NCBI GenBank assembly: GCA_038503075.1
Contig: JBCAML010000021.1
Coordinates: forward strand, 1-64,000
Origin: Gyromitra esculenta
Lineage: Eukaryota; Ascomycota; Pezizomycetes; Pezizales; Discinaceae
Direction: 5' to 3'
DNA: 64,000 nucleotides
Shown here: in pieces, positions 34,352 through 45,286 of the stretch
Layout of the letters: each line of letters starts with the position of its first letter
Numbering within the stretch: the stretch's first letter is position 1
Made by a program: the position numbers and the translations under genes
Notes under the pieces: generated by a model
Told to the model about the DNA's origin: nothing
Seen by the model: the letters and a program-made list of their open reading frames with translations, nothing else
Database searches by the model: none

Positions 34352-35486
34352 GGCGGCGTGGTGGTGGTGGTTGTGGTGGTGGATATGTTTCCAGTAACGT
34401 CCAAGGGGAGGAAACAAGTCATGAGTCGGGGGCAGGACTAAGTAACAAAAAATTTTCATCCCCCGCGGCAGTCTAATAATATAGCGAGGCCGTGAGCGGG
34501 ATTGAGACTGGGCTGACCAAATTGGAGACGAACAACTGGGGCGTGACGTATATGCTGCATGTGTGCTTCTTGGGGGCTTACGCCAGTAATCATTGGCTCG
34601 CTTCTTTCGGCACGGAGCAGTGAAAGCTGTTCGCAGCTGTTTGGTGGGAAGAGGGAGACTGCAGCAGTTGCAGATGGCGATTGGGCATATAACATGGCGT
34701 ATGCAGATATATGCACTCTGCTGCAGCACAGATCGGGATTGGGAGACAAGTCACGCCTGCAGAGGGGTGACCATGATGGTTGATTGGTGTGGATACAGTA
34801 TGTGTTACAGTGTATTAGTTGCTTGGTTGGCTGCGTTACATACAGTAGCGGCATCTCCCGCAACATTCTTCCACGCCTTCTTTTTTGCTTTTAGCCAACT
34901 CTTGCTGGCTGTCTGATGTAGTTCAATTGTTTCAAATAGTTGGAGTTTGACAGATCCGGTCGGGGTGCTGGGAGTTGGTCTTTAATAGTTCCAGCTCTAG
35001 CTCCAGCTCCAGCTCCAATTCAGTCCCAAAGACCTCAATCCCACTCTTCACCAGCTGCTGCTCACTGATGAGCTGGGCGGTGTGCTCTTAGCGCACTGAA
35101 AGAATGCACTCCTCCAAAACGAGCATCGGTGAGGGGCTCCTGATCGGCACCTCAGTCTTAGTAGAACTTGGAAATGTGGAACATCAATGAAACCCCCATT
35201 TATATGCTGCCAATTGATGAATCGTGTGGAGTTTTTGTTCAAGATTTGTTTTTTTCCCTTCCACAACGCATGTTTCACCCGTGGACTTCATCATGACCCG
35301 TTTGCGGTCGACAGCACATCTCAGAAATCCCTAGCATTGGATCGATGTCTCGACGATTACGAACAGAGCTACTCTTTTTTTGCAAATAGAATACAGACCA
35401 CAATCTATGCACCCATCTGAATTTATCACACCTGGCTAGAAATTGAAGCAATTTATTAGGAAAAAAGACCGCTTTCAGTCGCTAAA
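34352..35486. other. Intergenic stretch between two minus-strand genes
   Basis: The segment next to 34,352 holds the leader of the acidic-protein gene with a (GGT)n run at 34,355-34,384. An AGCTCC hexamer repeat lies at about 34,990-35,020. No additional gene is supported. Plus-strand frames at 34,559-34,916 are motif-free. Confidence 0.45.
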
Positions 35487-36823
35487 TCACCGATCGGGAC
35501 ACATTAGCACCATTCTCTCACCCTCAATGCGACTGTGCTGGGCGACATACCCCATTGGATACGGATGCATGATTTGGCCATAATACAGAGATGCTTCAGG
35601 CGAGGCAAGGAACACATATGTTGGCGCGATCTCGCTCGGTTGTCCAGGACGACCGATTTGCGACTTTGTCCCAAAGCCCTCCATCTGCTCTGCTGGACGC
35701 GATGCCGGCTGGAGAGGCGTGTGGACAGGTCCCGGACTTTTTTTATCGCGTCAGCTTCGATAAGACACGCCTGAGACAGTGGCAACCACTTACGCGACCG
35801 CATTAACTCGGATTCCCTTTGAAACGAGGTTTTTGGCGAGAGCTCGAGTGAAGCTGACGATTGCGCCTTTGGTGGCTGCGTAATCCACCATCTCGGGGGT
35901 CCCTCGGAAGGCAACGACAGAGGTGGTATTGATGATGCTGGATGTCGAGATTTAGTACATATTAAGTTTTGCTCGGTGGGCTTCATGTGGGGAAACATAC
36001 GAAGAGCCCTTCTTCATGTGGGGCAGAGCATATTTTGTCATCGCAAACATCTGGGTGATATTCGATTGGAAGGTTGAGTTTACTTGGTCTAGTTTTGACG
36101 GTGCGTAAGCAATCAATTATCCATTGGCTATTTGAATAGAAGGTCCACATACCAAAATCAATCTCTGTAAAGTCCCCACACATCATCTGCTTGCTCGCAT
36201 TGTTCACCAGAACATCGAGTCTGCCATATTTCTTCATATGCTTGTCGACAATCTGCGAGCAATCCTTAATGTTCGTCAGATCAAACGGGACCAAAAGACA
36301 TTTCCGGCCCTCCTTCTCCACCATCCCCTTCGTATCCTCCGCGTCTGGTTGCTCGTCCGGGAGATACACAATAGTTATATCAGCACCCTCCCGAGCCATC
36401 TGGACTGCTACAGCTCTCCCGATCCCAGAGTCGCCGCCAGTGATGATCACTTTCCGGTCAATCAGTTTATCTGAGCCTCTGTATTCGATAAAGCCATCGG
36501 GACCCTCGAGACGCGTGGATTCCGATCTGGGTTCCAAGTCTCTCTCAAGGCTGTGTAGTCAAAGAAACGAGTGACAAGTTAATCCCCAACAGCCCCAGGC
36601 CAGAATACTGAGAGTAGGAGAATTACCCTGGAAGGTTCTGCTCTTGTTTCGGCAAATCTGCTTTGAATTCTCCTCCCTTTCCAGCTTGCGACATCTTTCT
36701 CCGAGCTATTTGGTTTCCGATTAACTGAATGTTTAGGGATTTGGATGTGTTTGTTATCCGGTATGTGGTTTTGAAAACCGCTGACAGTCTTAAAGCTGGC
36801 TGGCGGAGTGCGAAGAAGCTCAT
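35487..36823 (-). CDS. Short-chain dehydrogenase/reductase, classical SDR
   Basis: Five-exon model on the minus strand: 36823-36627, 36550-36153, 36088-36001, 35937-35794, 35736-35487. It closes in frame at 358 residues. The Rossmann motif TGGDSGIGRA lies near residue 103, VNNAS follows, catalytic Ser near 234 (NTTSVVA), and Tyr/Lys of the YxxxK motif at 247 and 251 (DYAATK). RVNAVAPGPVHTPLQPAS after the active site is typical of the glucose/ribitol-dehydrogenase-like SDR group. The substrate cannot be read. The first 43 residues are Arg-rich, like a mitochondrial presequence. An internal ATG at 36,694 (MSQAGKGGEF) would give the cytosolic form, and a TATATAA at 36,834-36,840 favours that shorter start. 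The C-terminus is odd: after GQIMHP the usual glycine-rich ending is replaced by about 20 unrelated residues, so a further intron may exist. Confidence 0.88.
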
Positions 36824-36833
36824 TTTGGGGCCC

Positions 36834-36840
36834 TTATATA
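36834..36840 (-). promoter_or_regulatory. TATA-like box of the SDR gene
   Basis: TATATAA on the minus strand lies 11 bases upstream of the first ATG and about 140 upstream of the internal ATG at 36,694. The spacing suits transcription starting between the two ATGs. Confidence 0.4.
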
Positions 36841-37174
36841 TGTACAGAATCAAGGAGGATACCAAGACAAGATTTTATTGCAAAAATGCCTCTCTCATGG
36901 ACGAAAGGGATTGTTTACTAGAGAACAGAGAAAATGTCATGGTGACGGGGATGATGTCATTTATACGGAGCATTGGCAGGGATCACAAATAGTAACCTTC
37001 CCTATTAAACTCTTCACTCTATCAACTGTCTTTACTCTACCAAACTTCCCTGATCTTGAGTATCTAATCCGTCTTGACAACTGAGAAAGGAGCTTGATTC
37101 CAATCCAGAAGCCCGGCCCGTACCCTGAAATAATGGTGCGGGTGAGATGCTGTGACCACGCCTACTATTGGAAC

Positions 37175-37191
37175 TTAACCCTAACCCTAAC
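37175..37191. promoter_or_regulatory. Telobox-like TTAACCCTAACCCTAAC
   Basis: Two and a half AACCCT hexamers lie about 350 bp upstream of the SDR start. In fungi such words are bound by Tbf1/Taz1/Rap1-type Myb proteins (general knowledge). Here they use the TTAGGG hexamer, not the TTTAGGG heptamer of the window's telomere. Similar short words occur near 28,346, 39,180 and 63,781. Confidence 0.35.
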
Positions 37192-37459
37192 ATCACTTAT
37201 ACTACTGCCGCGTTTGATCAATATCTAAGCAACTATATGCAACGTCTATGACCATGAAACATAGTCTCTATAGTTTCAACAAATCCTTTCGTCTTTGGTA
37301 GCAGAGAGTGATGTATCTGATGTAAGCGTCGCCACGGCTGCCCTCTTTTTCTTTAGCATTGGCTGCCGGAGGACGTGTCCAACTTAAAACGACGCAAGCA
37401 GAAACATGAAGTTTTATCAGATCCTATCCGATATCTAAAATCATCACTAAAGTTTGGCT

Positions 37460-38600
37460 TACATTCCGTCTACCGTTGGGATAATTTGGTTGACGATTGT
37501 CTTCTCGAGATCTGGCTTGATGAATTTCCCTCGATTTTTTCCCCTCTTTTATCTATTTCCTCACAAATATTTCGATATCGTTGTTGTTGGTGCAAATTTC
37601 TGCCTTTAGAGCGTCTTTAACAATGGCAACATGATCGCTCGGATGCGACCGACTTATGATTATGATCTTGATGGGAGCCCCCGAAAGTTTTTGTAGACAA
37701 GGAAGAATATTTTTTTCTCTGTGTTAGCTCGTCGCGCTCATCCAGCGCATCGAAGATCAGAAAGATTGCTATATAATCCTTTGATATCGACAAAATTACC
37801 GAAAACAATTCCGTTACTGAAGGTTGTTTCCGTTGTTCCATAAACTGCTCGCAGAGCGACGTTATATGCGGTTGGAGGCTGGGGCGTTGACGAAATAACA
37901 ATTGCTGAAGAATAATGGCAAATATCACGTCCGATGTCGGGGTAGTGCGTTCCTTAAAATCGCGGTAGAAGAGGTAATGCTAACATTCATTTGTGGGAAT
38001 AGAGACTTTAAGTGATCAATGATAGCAAACCCAATAAATTTGAGCTTTTGCGTCGATTGCCCGGAAAAGTGGCCTGCATATACGCTAAATAATTTCTATA
38101 TCCCCGAAAAGTAGTTGAAGAAGTTCCCTCGAACAAGCACGTCGTTGTTAAGCCTCATCAAGCGATAGAGCTATTTGTAAACTGTTCTTGTAGCGCTCGG
38201 GCTCATTCACCAGTTCCCTCACCCCTTCCTTCCTAAATTACCATTGAGGTCGTCTACCTGTGTTTTTGATAGTTTCGTCTAGTTTCATTTCTGCTTCAGC
38301 GATGATCTTTACGACCCTCTCAAGTGTCTGCTTGCAGCTGTTCAAGCGAGGTAGTCTTGTTACTAGGCCCCCAGGCATTGTTGATGTAAGTTGGTTTGAG
38401 ATACCCGTAACTCGCAAGTTCGCAACACGGTACTAGGGGGCAGCTAGTAGGCCACAGAGGTGAGGTTTCATCAGAAGAGCCTCTACTTCTTGCAGACAAT
38501 CCCTAAGGGAAGTATAGAATCTAGCACTTTTACTGAGAACTATATCCACCAGGGCGATAATTCCGACGATAGAATCGGTAATCAAGAGCGGATCTGACAT
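37460..38600 (-). pseudogene. Decayed NACHT-type NLR gene
   Basis: On the minus strand, from the ATG at 38,600, the frame reads MSDPLLITDSIVGIIALVDI then SLRDCLQEVEALL. This is the helical N-terminal domain common in fungal NLRs (about 45 residues before a stop near 38,430). Related pieces follow in shifted frames: QTLERVVKIIAEAEMKLDET, RELVNEPERYKNSLQIALSL, then YRDFKERTTPTSDVIFAIIL. The NACHT Walker B-like IFLIFDALDERDE lies near 37,760, then IKIIIISRSHPSDHV near 37,650 and DLEKTIVNQIIPTVDGM near 37,480. The order is correct for one NLR reading 38,600 to 37,460. Several frameshifts and stops break it, the P-loop is not recognisable, and no C-terminal WD, TPR or ankyrin repeats follow. The relic sits 1.4 kb from het-C, which is transcribed the other way. 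Confidence 0.75.
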
Positions 38601-40005
38601 GTTTTATGTGGCTTGTGTCGATGATCGATAGAGTTTTTTAGGTGCGGGTTTAGGGAATATAATGTGGAGTCAAGTTATTTCGCATTCCCGTAATCAACTT
38701 TTTATGTGGTAAATAATCTCTGAATTGGGTGGTAATTTGTCGACGAGAATTGGAAGCCTTGCCGGATGTTACACTCACCAACGGGTGTGAGATTCATGTT
38801 GGCACTTCGAAGGGTAGACGAGACAATCTGAAGATGGATGTAAACGCTTGAACAAGAGGGACGATAATCGGTACATGTAGGACTATTTCTCGGGTATCTA
38901 GCTTTGATTATATGCAATTTCTCCCACTTGCGACCAAAGCTGTTGACCTTTTCAGTGTTGCTGCCAGAGAGAGGGCGAGTAGAGTACGTGTAGAGTGTTA
39001 GTGAATCGTGTTTAGGTGCATCCACCACGTGAATATATCGGGCTAACAAGGTCATCGTGCCTTAGTAGTTCTATTCAAGGTGGAGGTGTGTGAAGGTAAG
39101 CTATCGATGAAGATATTACATATATTGCGCCAAGGAGGGCTGCGCGGAAGTAAATACATGTAAATTGGTGGATAGACAAACCTAACCCTAAGCACAAGTC
39201 ACGTTATGTATTAATCCGAGATATGTACTTTTAGAGACGAATACATGTACCTATATCCGTCCCGCGTAACTACCCTATAGCCACAACATCATTAGATTAG
39301 GAACTCTAGGCTGGAATACATGTAGCTATCCTCCTACCCATTGCTGTACAAATTACGTATACTAGATGCACACATACATTTAATACTGTAGGATATAATG
39401 ACACATACGAATCCATGTACGCATCGTGCGAAGGGTGGTCATCTCCCCAACGGGTGTTTTTTAAGCTAACAGATTTTTGATGGCTTTCAACAACTCTTGT
39501 GTGTAGGTATCACACTGAGAAACATAAGTTTCAGCTATGTTTTCGCCATTGGACAGGTGTCTGAAGCTTGTGTACTCTACTCGGAAGTGTCGTTGTCACC
39601 ACCCAATGGAAAATTCAGACTAAGGACTGGGTGTGGGGGAGGGCGGAAGAACGGAATAAGTTCATGTACGATATGATGTAAGTGGTAAGGCGATGGCTGT
39701 GACGCGCAAGTTTCAGCTGAGATCAGCTCCGGAATCGCGGCGAGGGTCTGTGTCGGCTTGCTTGGTTGCTTGGTTGCTTGCCCCTCCCGTTCCCTTGGCA
39801 TCCTTTCTCTCTGCCCCTCTATTTTGTTCTTTCGATAAGATATATCGATAACTGCCCCTCTCTACCTCATCTCTCACCTCTCATCTCCATCTCCATCTCC
39901 CATCTCCTCATCCCCCATAAAATCTAGATCCCCTACTTCACTAGATCCAATCCCATCAGCTAAATCAGAAATCTTATCTATCTCCTGCCTCCACACGCTT
40001 CTAAG
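38601..40005. other. Divergent intergenic region between NLR relic and het-C
   Basis: No gene is supported. TACATGTA occurs at 38,872, 39,155, 39,242 and 39,317. A CCTAACCCTAA word lies at 39,181-39,191. From 39,855 to 39,935 the sequence is a CATCTC-rich pyrimidine tract that probably forms the het-C promoter and leader. Confidence 0.45.
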
Positions 40006-43000
40006 ATGGCGGGCTCTGCTTCTCTGCCACCTCTTTTCCTGCCCCTCCTCCTAGTCCTCCTCTACGCTGCCATCCCAACCCATGCATTCGGTGCTGGTAA
40101 TATTGCTTCCATCTCAAAGATCGAAGGAGCAAACTGGCGTCATGGTGACATCGAGGATACTTTACTTCAGCTGCTTATGGCATCATCTCTGGGCGGCAAG
40201 AGGTTCGATTCTATGACCGTCAAGCGCGTTTATTTCGGGAACTGGCTGAGGGACTATTCTCAAGCTATTGACGTTGGTTCGTTGAAATATGTCGAGGGGC
40301 CCACTATTCGCCTAATTGTAAGCTCCATCTAATTTAAATTGACCATATGATAACATAAAGCAAAAACGTTATCTGACATCCGTCTTGCTAGCTGTGGATT
40401 TTGTCATTCATGACTTTTGGATATGGCACTGGCGCGTTTGAAGTCACAGAAGACCGACTTGGTTGCTATCGGCCTGAGGAACATATCGGTATGTAATTTG
40501 CTTCGGCGTATCGTTAACCTCTGCCCTGAAATCGAAACCGTTCTTGCTTGCGCTGTGAAACTGGTTCAAATTAACTATTACCGATGCGCTATCATTCCCT
40601 CGGCGTACCCATGATGTGAAATATTTAGTTAAGACTGTGACGCTAAATCAACTGGAAAAAACAGACAACCCAAAAGATTACGCAGATAACCTGGATGCCC
40701 GAGACTACGACCGCCGGCTGCGAGGTCCGGTTGATGAGGAGATTGAGCTCGCCATCGACCCCCAGACGGGCATGAAAAATTACATTGCTAATGAGCACAT
40801 CCGTCAGCTCAGCAACGGTGAACGAATGCATACTAGTGGTTAGTTTTGCTATTATCCGTTCTCAAGTCGGTTATAGGGATACTGAGTTTATGGTGCCCTA
40901 AAATAGCTGGGCTCGTTCGTGATCTTTTTAGGCGCAGCATCGATCTTGGAAGAAGTTACGCAAGATCAGGCAATAAAGCAGAGCTTTATGAAGCTTTAAG
41001 GCTTATGGGGACTGGGTTACACTGCCTAGAAGGTAGGATAACCTCGAGGTATACTTTTTGAACGATTGAACTAATGGTGGGCCCGCAGATTTCTCCGCGC
41101 ATTCAAATTACACCGAGCTCGCATTGATTGAGATGGGCGAAACCATGGTATTCCCTCATGTCGGCTCTTCTACACAAGTGAACATTCATGGGAGGCGTAT
41201 ATTCCCCCTTGTTACGGGTACATTCGGTGGTGTTGACTTGTACTACTCCTTATCCTTTTTGTATTCTACATGCTAATACCTCTATAGTCTTCACTCTGTC
41301 TTGGGTGAATTTTCTGATAAGGCCGTCCAATCCGAAATTGAACAATTAGAAGGCACCATTAACCAAGCTAACCAAGCCAACCAAGGCGGCGGCGCTCATT
41401 CCATAATTCGCGATCTTCTCAACAAATTCCACATTGGTGGTGCAGAAGAACTCGATTCCCAAGCTACTGAGCTCGAAAATAAATCGAAAGCTAAAGCCTC
41501 TGAAGGTCAACATGGGCAGGCTTGGGGGATCGGTGCGAGCGGCGAAGAAATCAGGGCGCAGATCTATCCGTTCTTGGAATGGCACGATAAGATCATGTTG
41601 GCCATTAACGAAGCCCTTGAGTCAATCCCAGGTCTTACAGCAATTGTGGAAAAACTTTCAGAGGCCGTCAGTATCTTTGTATTTTCACTCATGGCACCAT
41701 TTCTCATGCCAATCATTCAACAAGTGAAAGTCGAACTGTCAACAGGGTCTAGTGAGGTCATTGGGAGCAGCAAAAACCTCCAGTTTATTGTCTTCACAGA
41801 TCATTACTCGAGTAATCCCACTCATAGCATGCTATCGAAGGATCACTTTACTAACATGTATTTTACCTTACTTTCAGCTAAAGCGCTGGCTTTTTTTTTT
41901 ATTGTTAGCTGACAATGGGGTAGTCTCAATGAGCCTGCCGGAAAGATAGCGAGTGAGGTTGTCAAATTTGTTGTTCCAATGCTTATGGCCGCTTGGGATA
42001 ACCCGCACACTGATGTTGAGTACACGCTCAACGAGATCGTTGGCTTATTCCATCACCCAACCTTTGCTGATGGAAGCGATGGTCGAGGCGGTGTCCAGGG
42101 TAGGCAGAAGATGTTCGGTGTTGTAAGACAGTGGTGGCAGGAGAAGGACGAGAGTGAACGAGAGTTCTTAAGACAGGCTCTGTCACGCGAGGGTGTTGAA
42201 CAAGGCAATAATCACAAGGAAGGACACGACTCCGGTCACGGATGCGGGAAGCCAATTCACAGGGTCAAGCCAAAAAAGAATGGCGGTGAATTTGGTGTTG
42301 CGGAAGATATGGGTAAAGCTATGGGTAGTGCTCTCGAACAAGCCTTTACGGGAGGAGGGCAAGGCGGTGGAAGCAGCTCTGGTTTTGGCGGACTTCTGGG
42401 AGGAATCGCTGGGGCGGCGTTCGGCGGGTATATGGCCAACCAAATGGGCGGCGGTAGCAGTGGGCAAGGTCGCTCAAGTGGATTTGAGGAAGTTAGAGAG
42501 AGAGGGTTTGGACTAGAAAGAGGTGTCGAGCGTTCTTACGAACAGAGCGGTAACGAGCCAGCAAGGTATGAGGAAAGAAGCTATGAAAGGCCCGTCCACC
42601 ATGGGGATACCGCGGAATATTTAAGGAGTAGTTCCTACAACACGGGCGAAGGCCGCGGCTACTATGGAGGTGGTACAACAGAGAGGGCTGAATCTTATAA
42701 TACTTCTGGATATGGGGAAAACTATGGAGGCGGTACAACGGAGAGGGCTGTATCTTATAATACTCCTGGATATGGGGAAAACGAGTCTTACGGGGCATCA
42801 GGGTATGGAAGAACTGACTCCTTTAACGTCCCCGGTGGGTTTGAAGAACGTGGGTCCTATGAGGAAGGGGTCTATGGGGGAGGCTATGAAGAGGGGGGTT
42901 ATAGACAAGAGGGTCGCAGTAGCAGCAGAGCTTTATACGGCGGTGGCGAGTATGGGTACGGTGCTAATACCAGTGGGTACTCTAGCGAGGTCCGCGAAGT

Positions 43001-43457
43001 TTCGTATACCTCCTCTCATGTATCCCATCATTCTGCCTCGCATGGTGGATATATCTCTCATGAAACTCGGGTGGAGCACCACGGAGACCGGGGAGAAGGA
43101 GAATATGAGCGCAGAGAAAAGGTATATCGGGAAGATTCTGGCGATGAGCGGGGTGGCGGATATTATACTGAAAGTCGTTATAAGAAGCATCACTCCGGAG
43201 AAGAGGAGAGGGAGAGTAGGAGATATAGGGTATCCGGGTCCGGAGATGAAGAGGTTGAGTATAGGAGACGTTCAGGAGATGAGGATGAAGAGGATGAAGA
43301 TGAACACGAGAGAAGGAAGAGAGAAAGGAAAGAAAGAAAGAGGAGAGAGAGGGAGGAACGCAGGCGCAGGGGTGGGAGCGGCAGTGGGAGCGGTGGTAGT
43401 GGGGACGAATATTATGGTAGTGGGGACGAGCGCCGCAGTTACCGATACGATGATTAG
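40006..43457 (+). CDS. het-C: HET-C heterokaryon incompatibility protein homologue
   Basis: Seven-exon model: 40006-40317, 40392-40488, 40665-40838, 40907-41032, 41089-41239, 41288-41857, 41924-43457. It closes in frame at 987 residues. A signal peptide spans residues 1-27 and the mature protein starts FGAGNIASI, as HET-C proteins do. Conserved blocks follow in order: GNWLRDYSQA, CYRPEEHIDNPKDYAD, GMKNYIANE, ALRLMGTGLHCLE, SNYTELALIEMG, THSMLSKDHF and LNEPAGKIA. From about residue 620 the tail is Gly/Ser/Tyr-rich and then strongly charged (Arg/Glu/His). A 60-bp tandem duplication encodes GGGTTERA...SYNT units. In Neurospora, het-c alleles trigger vegetative incompatibility; whether this allele does so here is inference. 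All introns are 48-176 nt GT-AG. An allele-specificity segment probably lies near residues 270-340 (Gln/Asn-rich), but this is a guess. Confidence 0.95.
42661..42780 (+). repeat. 60-bp tandem duplication inside het-C
   Basis: Two adjacent 60-bp units (42,661-42,720 and 42,721-42,780) differ at only a few positions. They encode repeated YGGGTTERA and SYNT-GYGEN stretches in the glycine-rich tail. Length variation between strains would be expected here. Confidence 0.9.
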
Positions 43458-44829
43458 GCTACAAAGCCTTCTATAGGGGATTATTTAGATCACAGGTCTA
43501 TTTTCGGGTGTTTATATATCTTGATACCAGTAGGTCGAGGCTTGGTTTTAGCAAGGATCGGTTTGGGGTTCCCATCTTTGTTGCTGCGAGTTATGAATAA
43601 ATGATGCGATATTTGATGTCTACATGTAGCTACATGCATATCTCGTGCCTGCGAGCTCACTTAATGAGCATATGTAGGAATCACCAGATTGCACCGCGAT
43701 CCAGAGGGCTGGGTTCAGTCGTAGCTGTAGCACTGTGCCTGGAGCCCGAGCCCCCAACGGCCTCGTTTTAAGGTAAACGTAGGTAACTGCACTTTGAGGC
43801 GTACTAGACTGAACTCAGCATCGCATATCGTGTACTCTGTGCTGCGCCTGTCAAAGCTTGTGTTATCGCATCCATCGCAATGCTGCACCGGATCCCGCGG
43901 ATTAAGTAGATCTGCGATGAAGAAGCGGTTTCTCTTGGGCGCGAAAATCTCTCCTCCACCATTATCCCCATCATCACCACAACTGCAAATCATTAGCCCA
44001 TAAGTCTTAGCGGGCCCGCATTTTTCCTTGTTGTAGTAAATCTAGTACTACCGAATCTAGCAATCATCTCCAGCTAAAATTAACGTAGTTGGTAACACTT
44101 GTAGAGAAATCAGGAGATCAGCTCGGTCAAACCTGTGTTTCGGGAGAGGTTACGCCCAGAATGCGGGGAAGCGTTCCCAGAACCCTTATGGCTGGTGTCG
44201 TATAACTTGTTCGCTTATCCGCTCGGCATATGCGGCCGCGAATGTAATTATGCTTATTACTATTATTTGAATAGTAATCAAACAATGTAGCAATACCCCA
44301 ATCACGACGAAGGAGACCCAACCAAAAACGGGTATAAATATTAAGTCTCTGGGATCTCGAACAGACGATTATTGGGCCTTTACAGAATCTCGAATCACAC
44401 TGATTAAACCCATATATATATATTTTTCCCCCTTTCAAATCCCTGAAATCCTGTCGCTCTACAGAATCAATCATGCAAACTTCCTTCCTTCGCACCCCCC
44501 ACAAAGTAACTGAAAGAGTTTCCACTGCAGAGTCGGGAAAACTCCTCTCCACGGAGCCGGCAACGATCTATGGTTTTGCTAAATATCCCAGGCACCCAGG
44601 GTCCTAGTCTTTCTGCTGTAGTGGCCGATGATTACTTTGTCGAGTGCGCTTCTGTCCGCCGACGTTTGACCCTGCGAGGTGGAGTTGAACTAATATGCTG
44701 TACAGCAGCGGCGATGCGACGCGGAGCGCTATCCTGAATCACGGGGAATTCGATTATATTGCTATAGGATTGTGGTTCACGGCACTAGTAAACCCTTGTT
44801 AGGTCGATTGAGACCAATAGAGGCACCGT
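43458..44829. other. Downstream of het-C, no gene supported
   Basis: The region contains TACATGTA at 43,621 and a (TA)n run near 44,413. Frames at 43,715-43,993 and 44,127-44,552 are motif-free. Confidence 0.45.
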
Positions 44830-45286
44830 ATTGTACTCTAATTTCTGCTTTTAGCGGTATCGAAAAGCCCGAAGATCTTGAGATTGCAGCACACTATCTA
44901 GCGGGCGAAGATCCAGTTTCGAAGATCCAATGTCACGTCCAGATCACAGCCATTCACAGCTCTAACCCGGTGCTGGATGCCGAACATACGGCAGCAGCAA
45001 TAGAGGTTCAGTTATAACGCTCAACTCGCCATGTCGTATTCGGTCACATCCTGTTTAACTTAAGTCCACTCAAAAGCCAGACACCAACAGTGTTTATACA
45101 GTCTGCGCTTCTCTCGCTGAGACCGATGAAGACCATCTGGATTCCTACGTCAGGCGGAACGACGACACCGACCGAACCTGTAACGCCGCCCTCCAAATCA
45201 CACCCACAGATGCCGATAACAAGCTTTGGGATGTGATGGACGAAGCGACCTACGAAGTCATTCAAGCATTGACGGGAACTATTTAG
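44830..45286 (+). other. Coding-like relic, family not recognised
   Basis: Two neighbouring plus-strand frames have coding-like composition. The first runs to a stop at 45,015-45,017 (IEKPEDLEIAAHYLAGEDPV). The second runs from about 45,062 to TAG at 45,284-45,286, ends DNKLWDVMDEATYEVIQALT, and has GC-rich third positions. They are out of frame with each other and no intron joins them cleanly. They could be the remains of one enzyme gene; I cannot name it. Confidence 0.25.

Noticed and set aside
42664..43476. 270-codon plus-strand frame overlapping het-C
   Set aside because: It is an alternative frame of the repetitive het-C tail; the het-C frame continues the conserved domain.
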